From Apoderus coryli (Eukaryota; Arthropoda; Insecta; Coleoptera; Attelabidae), in NCBI GenBank assembly GCA_911728435.2, contig OU452207.1, positions 14,967,682-15,031,681 of the forward strand: a stretch of DNA of 64,000 nucleotides, in the 5' to 3' direction. The notes beneath the pieces were generated by a model, which saw only the letters and a program-made list of their open reading frames with translations, was not told the DNA's origin and did no database searches. Numbering within the stretch: position 1 is the stretch's first letter; each line of letters starts with the position of its first letter. Shown here one piece after another: positions 53,608 to 64,000 of this stretch. Both the position numbers and the translations under genes were made by a program.

Positions 53608-55368
53608 TTAGTTTAATGGAAGCGCACAAAGTTTAGTAATTGGGCGACGCACAACACCATTACTTATCCGGAGAGATGCAACTCTTGCTCGGCCATCATT
53701 GCCATAAAATAATTCTACCACTCGTCCAAGAGCCCACTGACGGGGATGTAAGTTCTCAGATTTTATAAGAACTAGCGTATCGGGCATTAAAGGAGGGTTT
53801 TCGGCATACCATTTGGTGCGCTGATTGAGAGTGTGCAAGTACTCTCTTGACCAGCGATCCCAAAAATGTTGGTACACTCTAGTCAGCAGCTGCCATCGAG
53901 TTAACCGATTTACAGGAGTACCAAGTAGATATTCCTCCGGAGGTGAATCCAAATTGTCCAACGTCAGAAAATGGCCAGGTGTCAGAACTTTAAAATCATT
54001 CGGATCACTACTAAGTGGAGTGAGGGGGCGAGAATTGACTATAGCTTCTATTTGGACCAGTATTGTTAAAAACTCTTCATAGGTCAATATTTGGTCACCA
54101 ACTACTCGAAACAAATGCGTCTTTACATTCTTCACCGCTGCCTCCCAAAGTCCTCCAAAATTAGGACCAGATGGCGGGTTGAACTTCCACTCAATATGTT
54201 CCGTGCCAGCAACATCTGACATCAAACGATTCAGCTCTCTATACGCCCCAACGAAATTCGTACCACAGTCGCTATACATCTCAATACAGCGACCGCGACG
54301 AGCAATAAACCTCCTTAATGCTGCAAGAAATGCCTGCGTGGAAAGTTCCGAGGCCAACTCTAAATGGATAGCCTTTGTGGCCATACAAATAAAAAGGCAG
54401 ATGTATGCCTTGGAACTGCGCCCTCCGCGGTGCTTGGACAAGGTAACTTTGAAAGGACCTGCGAAATCTACTCCAGATCGCAAAAAACATTTGACATTAG
54501 AAACGCGCGCATATGGCAAATCACCCATAGTGGGGGGCAAGCAAGGCTGCGGTCGTGTTTTCCAACACTGAATACACTTCGATAACACTCGCCGAATAAC
54601 ACGCTTCGATGAAACAATCCAAAAGGTTTGCGAAATAATTGACTGCGTTGTCTGTATACCACAATGGAAATACTTTCGATGAACATCATTAATCAATCTT
54701 TCTGTAAAAGTACAGTTGCCGGGTATCAAAATAGGAAACTTATTGTCGAAGGGCATGCGAGCATGTCTTAAACGACCTCCCACTCGGAGCACCCCTTGGG
54801 GATCAAGAAAAGGAGCTAGTTTTTGGAGGGGTTTTGAGAGTTTATTGTTGTGCCGAACAAGGTCAATTTCGTTAGCAAAATGCAAGGATTGTGAATGCTT
54901 AGCAAAAGTAAGAAGAGCGCAATGTAATTCATAAAACGAAAACCCCAAAGAAAATACCCGATGCGGGGATTTTAGGGCAGCAACAAATCGAAGAACATAA
55001 GCCAAGATGCGCTTAGCTTTGGATAAAGAAGAATAATTTTCTAGAAGTTTGTCAAGAAAATTTGAGTTTGAAGTAGCTAACGACACCAATAACCGTCTCT
55101 CCTCTTCCAAAACCGAAGCATGATCACCCGGGGTTGGAGGAATCAAACAGGGCTGTTCATTTGTAGTAAGGAAACTTGGTTCTGCCCACCATAAGGAACA
55201 CTGTAGCAGGTCACTGGGAAGCAGTCCACGAGATCCAATATCAGCAGGATTTTGAGCCGAAGGTACATAGAACCATGAAGATGGCGGTGCTCTTTCCTGA
55301 ATATATGAGACGCGATTTGACACAAAAGTTTTCCATCTATGAGGTTCGCCTCGAATCCAACTTAACAC
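53608..55368 (-). pseudogene. Inner Pao RNase H end and integrase
   Basis: 586 codons in one frame. The start LSWIRGEPHRWKTFVSNRV is the end of RNase H; ADIGSRGL follows. The integrase zinc region (HRKYFHCGIQT, CIQCWKTR) precedes the core with Asp in SGVDFAGPF, Asp in MYSDCGTNFVG and Glu in NFGGLWEAAVK, then VNSRPLTPL, LTPGHFL and the C-terminal domain (LTRWQLLTRVYQHFWDRW). Integrase looks intact. The frame's first Met lies inside RNase H, so it is not a separate gene but the tail of Pol after a deletion. Confidence 0.9.
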
Positions 55369-56858
55369 AACTCAAGTCGCGGTACAGAAAGCCTTTTCAA
55401 GGGCGCGATTTTAGACTTGGCACAGACAAAATATGTAGAAGAGGAAGTTGTTGTGTTCGGAAAAACAAAATACAAAACTGCACAGTAACCTTTTTCACTA
55501 GCGTCGCCGAAACAATGCATTTCACACGAGGGAAATGACGCGGGAGCTAGCTGACGAGGTAATGAGAAGTCCTCAAGGCATTTAAACTCCTTCTGATACG
55601 TTTCCCAAAGTCGAGAAATGTACGAAGGAGGTTCATCGTCCCAACTCAATTTGAGCGTCCAAATCTGTTGGATCAGATGTTTAATCAAAAATGTCATAGG
55701 TGACAAGATGCCTAGAGGATCAAATATGCGTGCGAGATTGGATAAGATATTACGTTTTGTACAAACGTCCGAAGTAGTTTTAACTGAAAAACGAAAGGAG
55801 TCGGTAGAGGGTATCCATCGAAGACCGAGAATCTTCAGAGCGTCATTTTCGGAGTCAAAATCGCGTGAATCAATAGAACGGTGAGATGCGGGTAAATCTG
55901 ACAACAAGTTAGGGTCATTGCTAGCCCATTTGCGTAGAGCAAAACCACCAAGTTGAAGCAAATCGATTAACTGAGCCTTGATAATGCGAGCCTGCTCAAA
56001 GGTAGGGCAGGATATGACCAAGTCATCCACATACATGCCCGTGCGCAGAGCGGTTGCTGCCTCAGGAAATTCATGCCCATAAGAATCAGCAAGAAAGAGA
56101 AGACTGCGCAAAGATAAATATGGAGATGAAGAAACTCCATATGTGACGGTTTTCAAGCAGAAATCTTGGAGGGGGTCACTAGGATTAAAACACCAAATGA
56201 TGCGCTGATAATCACAATGATTTGGGTTAACCAATATTTGCCGATACATCATTTTTATGTCAGCACTTAGAACATAAGTGTGAAGGCGAAGATTTAGTAG
56301 CAATGTAGAAATGTCTTGTTGGAGCTTAGGCCCAACTAGAAGGTGATCATTAAGAGAAGTTTCACCAGGGCGTTTTGCGGAAGCATTGAAAACAACCCTT
56401 AGTTTTGTACTCAAACTATCAGGTCGTAAAACGCAGTGGTGGGGAATATAGTAAGAATTTGTAGATAAAGGGGTAACAGGTGCCATGTGATTGAGAGCAA
56501 GATACTCCTGCATAAATTGCCGATACTGATTATAAATGACCGGTGAGTTGAGCAGGCGATTTTCAAGCGACAAAAAACGCTTTACAGCTAACTCACGACT
56601 CCATGGAAAGCTAGGAAGTTCAGATTTAATGGGCAAATCGACCATAAATCTGCCGGACACCAACTGAGTTGTTTTAGTGAAGATTTGTTCACAAAGCACA
56701 TCATTATATGAGGAATGAACCTTCTCAGGGATATTTTCTAATTCCCAAAAACGCTCAATCTGCTTATCCAACGAAACATCAGCGCGGAGCAGAAAAAGAC
56801 ATAACAGAATCTTGCGGCGGAGTAGGTGATTGACACTTACCCATAAGAATGAACCCAA
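55362..56858 (-). pseudogene. Inner Pao reverse transcriptase
   Basis: 498 codons: SLDKQIERFWELENIPE, YIPHHCVLRPDSLSTKLRVV, SLNDHLLVGPKLQQDIS, VLSADIKMMYRQI (first Asp), TVTYGVSSSPYLSLRS, MYVDDLVISC (catalytic, 56022-56033), FALRKWASN and ARIFDPLGILSPM. It ends LSVPRLELC and a stop. Compared with the outer copy, about 40-50 residues that include the SDSTV block of RNase H are missing between LELC and LSWIRG. The start overlaps gag-protease in another frame. Confidence 0.9.
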
Positions 56859-58698
56859 AAATAGTGTTTATAGCGGTAGGTTCACCTTCACTTCCCGATA
56901 CAGAGCCATCCAACACAATTTTCGTAAAAACATCAACACCCAAAAGCAAATCAATACTGCCAGGGTTGTAAAACTCAGGATCGGCAAGTTGTAGCCCATG
57001 AATGTGTTGCCAATGAGCACTAGAGATTGTTTTATAAGGGATATGTTCACATATGGTGTCAATAATGTCAATAACAAGAGCATCAACTGTCAAACTGGGT
57101 TGAACATGATAAACAGGTCGCAACGATAAAGAAATGTTGCCATTGCGACTAAGTGACGTCATAGAATTTATGCCTTGAATTCTGATAGAAGACTTGTCAG
57201 GCCGTAATCCTAATCGCTGGATAGATTTTCGCGTAATGAGTGACACCATACTGCCGGTGTCAATTAGGCACCGAACCACCTGAAAATTACCAGTAGAATC
57301 AAGAATCCTAACCTTTGCTGTGCCTAGTAAAATACTAGTCTGTGAACCGGAAAACGTCGTCTGAACGACCGCGACCTCAGCAGATTTTTTGTAGTTTGAA
57401 GGGGTAGAAACCTCATGAGACGTAGATGGAGTGGGATTTAGAGTAGGAAGTGATGAATTTGAACCAACAAAGTGCGGAGAAAAGTTTATAGCAGGAGCAC
57501 TAGAGCTCGTAGAATTTTGAGAAGAATTAGGACCAAAAGAACTTGATCCTACGAAATGTAAGAGAGTATGATGATTTTTGCCGCATTTGTGACAACGCTG
57601 AACACTTTGACACCTTGAGGTTGAATGCGATTGACTTAGACAATTAATACAGGCTGACTTAACTTTAACAATTTTGTATCTGTCAGAAGGGGAACGCTTT
57701 AAAAATTCAGTACACTTATAAATCGAATGATTGGAATCGCAAAAAAGACATTTACCTGTGGAAGAATGCTTCACGGTTTGGACGAATAAACTTGTTTGCG
57801 GTTTAGTAAATTTACTTTGTTTAGGAACTGAAAAGTCATCCAACGCCTCGCATCGATTGTTCAAAAATTCTACCAATGAGTCATAGGTAGGTACCTCAGA
57901 AGAGTTGTGACGCAATTTGAATTGAGTAGAAATATCTGGATCTAATTTACTTTCAAGAGTATAAACTAAAATCAAACTCCAGTGATGCACAGGATATTTG
58001 AGAATACGTAGTACCTCCAAATGATCCTGGAATATAGCTAAACGCTTCTTTAACTCGCTAGTACTGTTATTTTTCATAGCTTGGGCATTAGCGATGGCGG
58101 ACCAGTGTGTCATCGCAATAATTCGCGGCTTTTTAAATGCTTTCACCAAAGTGTCATAAGCTTGAGTATAGTACTCAGCACCAAATGGAATATTCTGAAT
58201 CGCCTGAAAAGCAGCACCCCTCAACGACATGCGCAAATACTTATATTTTTGAATGTTTGAAATTTTAGCATTATTGCCCACAATAGAATCAAAAAGTTCT
58301 ATGAAAGAATTAAATTCCAACACATCTCCTGAATAGACGGGAATATCAATAGTCGGAAGCGGTATATTTATGTTAGAGTCATCAGTTCCATTGGTAGGAG
58401 GAGCAGGCTGCGCTTTCTTACTCAATTCCACATGTTTATATTTAATGAAGAAATAGTTTCTGTCGAATTCTTGCCGAACCTTATCCTCCTCGTCAAAAGA
58501 AGCATCATCAGTGAGCCCGATAAGAATATTATGACTCTCATAAAAGGAGGTCTTTATTGATTCTAAGTGTTTTAAAAGCGGAACAAGGTTGATGTCAGCT
58601 TCAGCGCGTTGCATCAATTCATACATTTCCTGAAGACGATTCATACTAGTTTTACGATGTATTTTAGTACGAGCAGCCGCTCTTTCGGTAGTCGACAT
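56779..58698 (-). CDS. Inner Pao Gag-protease
   Basis: 639 codons from MSTTERAAARTKI. The capsid region (IPLPTIDIPVYSGDVLEF, LRGAAFQAIQNIPF, LESKLDPDISTQFKLRHNSS) matches the DUF1759 family of BEL/Pao Gag. Zinc knuckles CLFCDSNHSIYKC and CHKCGKNHHTLLHF are near residues 310-380. The protease follows (DUF1758 type) with VRCLIDTGSMVSLITRK, active Asp at about residue 480. It ends in another frame than RT after FGFILMGKCQSP, suggesting a single frameshift or a recoding site near 56790. Confidence 0.9.
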   Translation of the reverse strand: MSTTERAAARTKIHRKTSMNRLQEMYELMQRAEADINLVPLLKHLESIKTSFYESHNILIGLTDDASFDEEDKVRQEFDRNYFFIKYKHVELSKKAQPAPPTNGTDDSNINIPLPTIDIPVYSGDVLEFNSFIELFDSIVGNNAKISNIQKYKYLRMSLRGAAFQAIQNIPFGAEYYTQAYDTLVKAFKKPRIIAMTHWSAIANAQAMKNNSTSELKKRLAIFQDHLEVLRILKYPVHHWSLILVYTLESKLDPDISTQFKLRHNSSEVPTYDSLVEFLNNRCEALDDFSVPKQSKFTKPQTSLFVQTVKHSSTGKCLFCDSNHSIYKCTEFLKRSPSDRYKIVKVKSACINCLSQSHSTSRCQSVQRCHKCGKNHHTLLHFVGSSSFGPNSSQNSTSSSAPAINFSPHFVGSNSSLPTLNPTPSTSHEVSTPSNYKKSAEVAVVQTTFSGSQTSILLGTAKVRILDSTGNFQVVRCLIDTGSMVSLITRKSIQRLGLRPDKSSIRIQGINSMTSLSRNGNISLSLRPVYHVQPSLTVDALVIDIIDTICEHIPYKTISSAHWQHIHGLQLADPEFYNPGSIDLLLGVDVFTKIVLDGSVSGSEGEPTAINTIFGFILMGKCQSPTPPQDSVMSFSAPR

Positions 58699-59379
58699 GA
58701 CTAATGACTTATCTTAATTCGAGAACCGTACAATATAATTTAATGTGAAACAATTTTAGCAAGGTTAATAATTCTACGAGAGTTATTATGGAATATTATT
58801 AGGCGACAAACAAAAATAGTAATATTTCTAATTTTGTGGAGAACTCGTAGCAAGGCAGAGCAAAATTGCCAATCAGATGCTAAATAAATTAATTCGACGT
58901 GTGATTCATAATAAATATTTGCTTTATTTGTAGTGAAAGAAATTTACTGTATTTAATTCCAGTAATAAATACCTAATATGCTAAGAAAATTTTAACAAAA
59001 TAATTAGGTACTGAAACTATTCTGCGATAAGAATAGGTGTGTATGCAAATATGATAATAATAACGAACGAAAATAGCTGTGTCCACTGACCAAACACTAC
59101 GTGCGGGAAACAAAGATAAATAAAACGTATGTAGGTACTAAACACAGTCTAAGTACGTAGGTATATGTACTGTATTAAATTATATTTAGGTCTAATTTCT
59201 GAAGTAATGGAATAGGTAGAAATATAGATACTTTTTTTTGTGTGTGTTTGAGAATAATTTAAAGATTTATGTGTTATTATTCATATAATAATCCAAACAA
59301 TGCCGAAATGGCGAATCCGAAACGCAAAATAATTATAAATAAAGAATTCACATTAAATTCAATGTACACTATCTGCCCG
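58699..59379 (-). other. 5' leader of inner Pao
   Basis: About 680 bp with no coding potential, between primer site and gag. Confidence 0.6.
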
Positions 59380-59399
59380 ATCCGGCTCGACTAGGACCA
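59380..59399 (-). promoter_or_regulatory. Primer binding site of inner Pao, possibly tRNA-Tyr
   Basis: On the minus strand TGGTCCTAGTCGAGCCGGAT lies 5 nt after the 5' LTR. It resembles the complement of a tRNA-Tyr 3' end (TGGTCCTTCGAGCCGG), with a short difference in the middle. Confidence 0.5.
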
Positions 59400-59404
59400 T
59401 AAAA

Positions 59405-60047
59405 TGTTGTGTAAACTTAAAGCTCACGAGAAAAATGGACCGTAGGCAGATATTGGAGAATAAAATTAAATGAAATCAAGAACGAGGCCTTAGGACTTAC
59501 CTAGTTTCGGTTTGACGATATTTTACTTGAAATATCCTTTACGCCGTGATCTTTGGCCGGCCGGCCTCTTCTTTCTCTAACTTCCGTTACAACATTTACA
59601 CCACTTCGGCACGTTACACACAATACAATCAAACACAATAAATCCTTATTTGCGGTACAAAATAAATGTTTAAATAATATAACCGTTGCGAAGGGCAAAA
59701 CCGGCGGCGGTGCTGCATATACAACAGTCAAAATATTAACAATAATTTCCCTTTAGAACAAAATACACATTTAGTGTCTATTTTTAATTGACCAATAGGA
59801 AACGAAGCGACGCGACGGTAGGTCCGTCCTAAAAGGCCACCATACACGCGCAAATTTATTTGAAATTAGTTATACGAAAATGTACATTGAATTCACCTAT
59901 GAATTATCGCAATCATAGTATGCAAGAAATGGTAATGAATTTATATTTGAATTATTTATCAATTCACACTAAATATTATTAATTATATGTTGAGGATGAT
60001 TTAACAAATTTAAGAAAACTAAAATAATAAAGAGCGTGGACGCAACA
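59405..60047 (-). repeat. 5' LTR of inner Pao element
   Basis: 643 bp. The five differences from 52915-53557 that I see by eye lie in the second half of the repeat. Confidence 0.93.
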
Positions 60048-61096
60048 TGGTCATTCAAAGAGGTTTGATTAGGAAGGTGTGCAGAAGCATTAAAAACCAC
60101 CCTCAGTTTGGTGGTGAGGCTATCTGGTTTTAAAACACAATGGTGCGGGATGTAATAGTGATTTGTTTCTGTTGAGGAAGATATACAAACAGGTTCCATA
60201 TGATTCAGCTCCAAATACTCTCTCATAAACTCGCAATATTGCTTGTAAACGTCGGGCAATTTCAGAAGTCGACGCTCCAACGAAAAAAACCTCTGAACTG
60301 CTAAAGAACGAATACCCGGAAAAGCTGGAGAAGGATCTTTAAAAGGAAGATGCACAATAAAGTGACCTGAAGAATCTTTAGAATGGGTGTTAGAAAATAT
60401 ATCTTCGCAATCTGTTTCATCCTTTGAAAGGCAATGAACCTGAGGAACCTCCTCAAGCGACCAGAATTTTTTTACTTCCTCCTCCAAGGAGGGGGAAATA
60501 TTAGAATTTACTTCACAAAATAAGGAAGTAATAGCAGTTTTCGAAACATTACTCTCAAAATTTCCCATCAAGATGAATCCAAGAACAGTGTTGATAGCAT
60601 CAGGTTTTCCTTGGCCACCCCGTATCTGACCATCAAGTAATATCTGAGGGAATACATCAGCACCCAGAAGTACATCGACAACATCAGGTTTGTCAAAGTC
60701 AACATCAACCAAAGTAAGGTTTTTAATGTGAGACCACGCTGTAGTGGAAATAGGTACTGAAGGTAAATTTTCGCAAATTTTTGGTAAAATGACAGCATCT
60801 ACTGAAAACGCGGTATGCGGAGGATGCATGGAACGAAGCAAAAAAGTAACACAGCCCGAGTTAGCCAAAGTATTCATAGGTCCAAGACCATTTATGTTGA
60901 CAGAAAAATTAGTAGGTCGTAAGCCCAACTTACGAACACACTTTTGCGTCATAAAGGAAGTCATACTTCCGGAGTCCAGAAGTGCGCGTACTTGATGAAA
61001 ACTTCCCTTAGAGTCGCGAATTTCGATTAATGCGGTAGATAATAAAACGCTGGTTTTTTGACAAGCAAAACCAACATGAGTTGACGGTAGATCCAA
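60048..61096 (-). pseudogene. Outer Pao protease and RT start
   Basis: A frame of about 350 codons: ALLDSGSMTSFMTQK (protease active Asp), DVLLGADVFPQILLDGQIRG, NTVLGFILMGNF, KKFWSLEEVP, YIPHHCVLKPDSLTTKLRVV, then LPNQTSLNDH, where the inner element begins. The residues that appear to follow NDH are inner-LTR sequence. Confidence 0.85.
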
Positions 61097-61147
61097 TGCG
61101 GGTTGATGATTGACGATATCGTTATTTTGAGCGGTAGAAACAGGAAC

Positions 61148-61669
61148 TTATGCGGGTGAATTGCTGATACTTGAATGCGAAGAACTGTTATCAAAATGCA
61201 ACATAGTATGGTGCCGCTGCTTGCATTTACGACAGGTGGAAACCGACTTACATTTTTTCGATGTATGCGAACTGCTTAGACAATTTATGCAGAGGTTATT
61301 AGATTTCGCCATCTGATAACGTTCGGAAGGAGTTTTATCAACAAAGGTTGGACATTTATAGATAATATGTTCCTGTTTACAAATTGCACATTTAGAATTT
61401 GAAACATGTGCCAAAAAAGATGAAGAATTTTTTGAAAAATGAGTGCCTTTTAAATTATGAAGAGTCTCAGAATTTTTGAGTGTTTTGGTTTTGATAGAAA
61501 TATTGAGGTTGTCTAAGGCACAACAATTTTTTTCCAAAAATTTTGTTAAATCAGAGTATTTAGGTAATTCTGAAGAATTATGTTGAAGTTCGAAACGAGA
61601 AATAATATTAATATCCAATCTCTTGAATAACATGTGTACCAATATGAAATCCCATTGGTCGACAGGCAA
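61148..61669 (-). pseudogene. Outer Pao Gag, C-terminal part with zinc knuckles
   Basis: 173 codons: RLDINIISRFELQHNSSELP, then CAICKQEHIIYKC, NNLCINCLSSSHTSKKC and CRKCKQRHHTMLHF. This is the nucleocapsid part, separated by a stop from both capsid and protease. Confidence 0.8.
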
Positions 61670-61744
61670 ATTAAATTTTTTTAAGGCTAGAAGATTTTCC
61701 GAAAATATGTCTAAAAGTTTGCGAAGTTCATAGGCGTTGTCAGA

Positions 61745-62381
61745 TCAGGCTTTCGGAGCTTTTTCAATATTCGACCAGAGAGTTGAAGCAACAAGGCGCG
61801 TATTTTTATATCGTTTAACCAGTGAATCGTAAGCGATATCATAATTTGCGGCAGCCATGGGCAAGTGTTGAACAAGTGCCAGCGCGGGTCCTTTCAGTGA
61901 TGAAACAAGGTAATTAAATTTTTCTATCTTACTAAGATTGGAATTAGAATGAATTAGTGCATTAAATAAATCCAAGTAAGATATAAATGCGGTGACATCA
62001 CCACTAAAGGAGGGTAATTCGATTTTTTGAAGAACATGTGCAGCAGGAGTGCTATTTTGACTCATATTCAAAGCTTGATCGGGTACCTGTACTTCCAGTT
62101 TGATGCATTTGCTATACAACGCTTTAGTTGTGTAATATTTGGTGTCAAAACTTTTTCTGACAGCATCTTGCTCCGCAAAATTTTCATTCTCAATGGGTGT
62201 ATTAGCTATAATGGTATTGTGTTGGGTAGCAAATGCATCCTTGATCTCATCGATATGCTCATACATCATCTTGAAAACCAAATGACCACTAGTATCAGTT
62301 TTACAAGCTTCCGCCACGTTGAATGGCAGTCTGTCGTAAAGATTTGTATTTCGCTAACTTATCTACACCTGGAGTAGCCAT
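61745..62381 (-). pseudogene. Outer Pao Gag, N-terminal part
   Basis: The likely start ATG is at about 62379-62381 (MATPGVDKLAKYKSLRQTAI). A frameshift near 62310 leads into the ORF 62317-61745, with IELPSFSGDVTAFISYLDLF and SSLKGPALALVQHLP of the DUF1759-type capsid. It ends with a stop after KAPKA. Confidence 0.8.
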
Positions 62382-62500
62382 GTTCGAAGAGAAAAAGATC
62401 TGCGATTTTTTTTGCTTTACGAAAGTAAAAGTTAAAACTGAGTCGCAAGCCAAATTCCCAAAACCAATGCGGAATAAAAGTGCTTATTATGTTATACAAG
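62382..62500 (-). other. Outer Pao leader fragment
   Basis: About 120 bp upstream of gag before the non-LTR element. No primer site or LTR was recognised here. Confidence 0.5.
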
Positions 62501-62707
62501 AATAATAATAATAATAATAATAATGATTTATTGTGAAAATGTAGAATATATACAATTGCACAAAAAGGATAGAGATTTGGCCAATGCCACTCTTCCACTC
62601 TTCCTTAAAAAAGCATATACAAATAAAGAAAGAATGTACAAAACAAAAACTCTTAAAACTAGAATAAACAAATTTTCATTTTAAATTAATGTAAAAAGTT
62701 AATCACA

Positions 62708-63085
62708 CTATGAATAAATTCTGAGCTTCAATTGTCTCTGAAATAATTCCAATGGCAAATCAATTATATCAATACATTTATTTAGCAGTAGTGAGGCCAT
62801 ATACGAGAAACTGCCCTCAAATTTTGCTGTCATATGCTTAGGGATAGTAAAGGAATCAATACGTACATTAACATCATGAACATTAGAACGTCTACACAAC
62901 AACTTATACAAATATTGAGGGTCACGAGCATGGTATATCTTATGTAGCAATGAAGTATATAAATACTCATATCTCACATCCAACTTTGGCTCACCCAATC
63001 TCTCAAAAAAAGGAGTGACATGTGCAGCAAAAGGAACCGTGCAAACAAACCTTATACAAGAATTCTGCACTCTCTGCAACTTCAT
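62708..63085 (-). pseudogene. LINE ORF2 C-terminal region
   Basis: 125 codons, MKLQRVQNSCIRFVC, then FFERLGEPKLDVRYEYLYTS and LYKLLCRRSNVHD, the region C-terminal to RT in Jockey/I-like ORF2. It follows the RT ORF after a frameshift near 63085 and ends LKLRIYS. Confidence 0.75.
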
Positions 63086-64000
63086 TTTATTTTAATGAAA
63101 CAAAAAATAAAAATATACCGGAAAACAATAATCCAAATGCGGATAAATAAGAGCTTTACCAATTTAAGTTTAGTAGGCTCATCAACCAGGTGTTTAAGAT
63201 GGTATATCGAACGCAATTTAAAAAGTGAATTCCTGCATACATTGCCACAATGCTCGTTAAAATTTAGCTCAGAATCCACGATTACTCCTAGATCTCGAGC
63301 TTTATGCATCCAGGGGATAACATCATTGTTAATCTTAACATTAAACTCTTGAGTAACAAAACTACCGTGGCGCTCGTTGCCAATGCACATTGCCACCGTC
63401 TTCCTAGAGTTCAGGAGCAAACCATTGTTTACACACCAACAAGAAAACTGAGACAGCTCTCCATTTATTACATCAATTGCAGTCTCAGCACTGGCTAGGG
63501 GAAAAGACAAGTATACCTGGATATCGTCCGCATAGAGGTGTATGGTAGAGAGCTGGAATGACCCCACAATGTCAAATACATAAACAGAAAACAACAATGG
63601 TCCAAGAATACTCCCTTGTGGAACACCACTATTGGTCACCAAAAAATCTGAACATTTGCCATGCAATTTCACCCGCTGTCTTCGACCACACAGATAACTT
63701 CTGAACCATGTCAACGACACACCATCAAATCCAAGGTATTTAAGCTTGGCAAGCAATAATTCAAAATTAACACGATCGAAAGCTTTACTTTGATCCAGCA
63801 GAACAAGTATCGTTAACATGGATCTGTCCATGGCGGTAGCAAGGTCACTCATGACGCTCAGAAGCGCGGTGGTTGTGCTGTGCTTCTCCCGAAAGCCTGA
63901 TTGAATAGACGGCAAAATGCTATTCTCACGTATATAGTCTAAAACTTGACGACCAATTATTCGCTCAAATATCTTCGACATTGCGGGAAGTATGCTAATT
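63082..64000 (-). pseudogene. LINE ORF2 reverse transcriptase
   Basis: The RT domain is nearly complete in one frame, apparently open to the window edge: MSKIFERIIGRQVLDYI, IQSGFREKHSTTTALL, VLLDQSKAFDRVNFELL (first Asp), SGVPQGSILGPLLFSVYV, IHLYADDIQVYLSF (catalytic YADD) and KARDLGVIVDSELNF. It is of Jockey/I/CR1 type. The frame is lost at 63082 with a hydrophobic nonsense tail, showing a frameshift before the C-terminal region. Confidence 0.88.

Larger units (their letters stand above)
52915..60047 (-). mobile_element. Inner (young) BEL/Pao retrotransposon
   Basis: Two 643-bp LTRs, TGTTG...CAACA, enclose gag and pol on the minus strand. TGGTC precedes 52915 and follows 60047, a 5-bp target duplication as usual for BEL/Pao. 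By eye the LTRs differ at five positions, so insertion was recent. Nevertheless Pol has a frameshift and an RNase H deletion. It is inserted in the RT of the outer element. Confidence 0.95.
49491..62500 (-). mobile_element. Outer (older) BEL/Pao retrotransposon, split by the inner one
   Basis: Minus-strand order: gag (from about 62381), protease, RT start (60048-61096), then after the 7.1-kb inner insertion RT end, RNase H, integrase and LTR. The two halves join within one RT motif (SLNDH, then LHIGPKLQQD). Many frameshifts mark it as older. The 5' LTR is not seen: a non-LTR element occupies the sequence right of 62500. Confidence 0.85.
62501..64000 (-). mobile_element. Non-LTR retrotransposon, 3' part, running off the window
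   Basis: On the minus strand the element ends with an AATAAA (complement near 62525-62532) and an (ATT)n tail (62501-62524), a simple-repeat 3' tail as in I and related LINE clades. The ORF2 RT lies upstream, and the 5' part is beyond the window. It sits in the leader of the outer Pao element. Confidence 0.8.

Overview
The window looks like AT-rich arthropod DNA, most likely an insect. The evidence is the repeat content: errantivirus-type gag-pol-env remnants, two BEL/Pao elements, a Ty3/gypsy element, a Penelope-like element (PLE), mariner-like elements with a DUF4817-type N-terminal domain, a pogo-like element and a non-LTR retrotransposon. I see no intact host gene, rRNA or convincing tRNA. 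The species cannot be named from this sequence. All repeat alignments and difference counts here were made by eye.

Layout. 1-1389: env 3' part and a probable 3' LTR of an insect endogenous retrovirus. 1578-43445: a repeated block. Each copy reads, left to right, PLE reverse transcriptase (minus strand) split by a pogo-like element, PLE N-terminal region, PLE 5' region with a hammerhead-like motif, an unrecognised exon-like ORF, and a mariner-like transposase remnant (minus strand). Copy 1 is 1578-19840, copy 2 is 19841-25029 and copy 3 is 34278-40571. The exon-like ORF plus mariner part occurs twice more, at 32820-34335 and 42749-43445, each time behind the same truncated errantivirus. Copy 1 carries a complete 9.2-kb gypsy element (7125-16358) that copies 2 and 3 lack. 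One errantivirus copy carries a 4.46-kb element with a TTAA target duplication (26391-30846), itself hosting a mariner-like element with arms of about 0.65-0.7 kb. 43446-45845: a further errantivirus pol and the start of an env. 46060-46822: an inverted copy of the repeat at 2271-3446.

49121 to the end is a nest of retroelements. A retroviral env fragment is cut by an older BEL/Pao element (49491 to about 62500). That element is cut inside its reverse transcriptase by a young BEL/Pao element (52915-60047, LTRs differing at about 5 of 643 positions). A non-LTR retrotransposon (62501-64000+) lies in the older element's leader.

The most interesting region is 25431-26072. An insertion flanked by a 13-bp direct repeat holds two tandem copies, 337 bp apart, of a type I hammerhead ribozyme motif. 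One has a complete conserved core and a loopless 4-bp stem III. This resembles retrozymes and PLE-associated hammerheads. More degenerate hammerhead-like motifs lie in the PLE-derived sequence and in a 223-bp insertion at 38733-38955. Nearly every protein-coding region is broken by frameshifts, stops or deletions, so this is an accumulation of dead or dying mobile elements rather than a working pathway.
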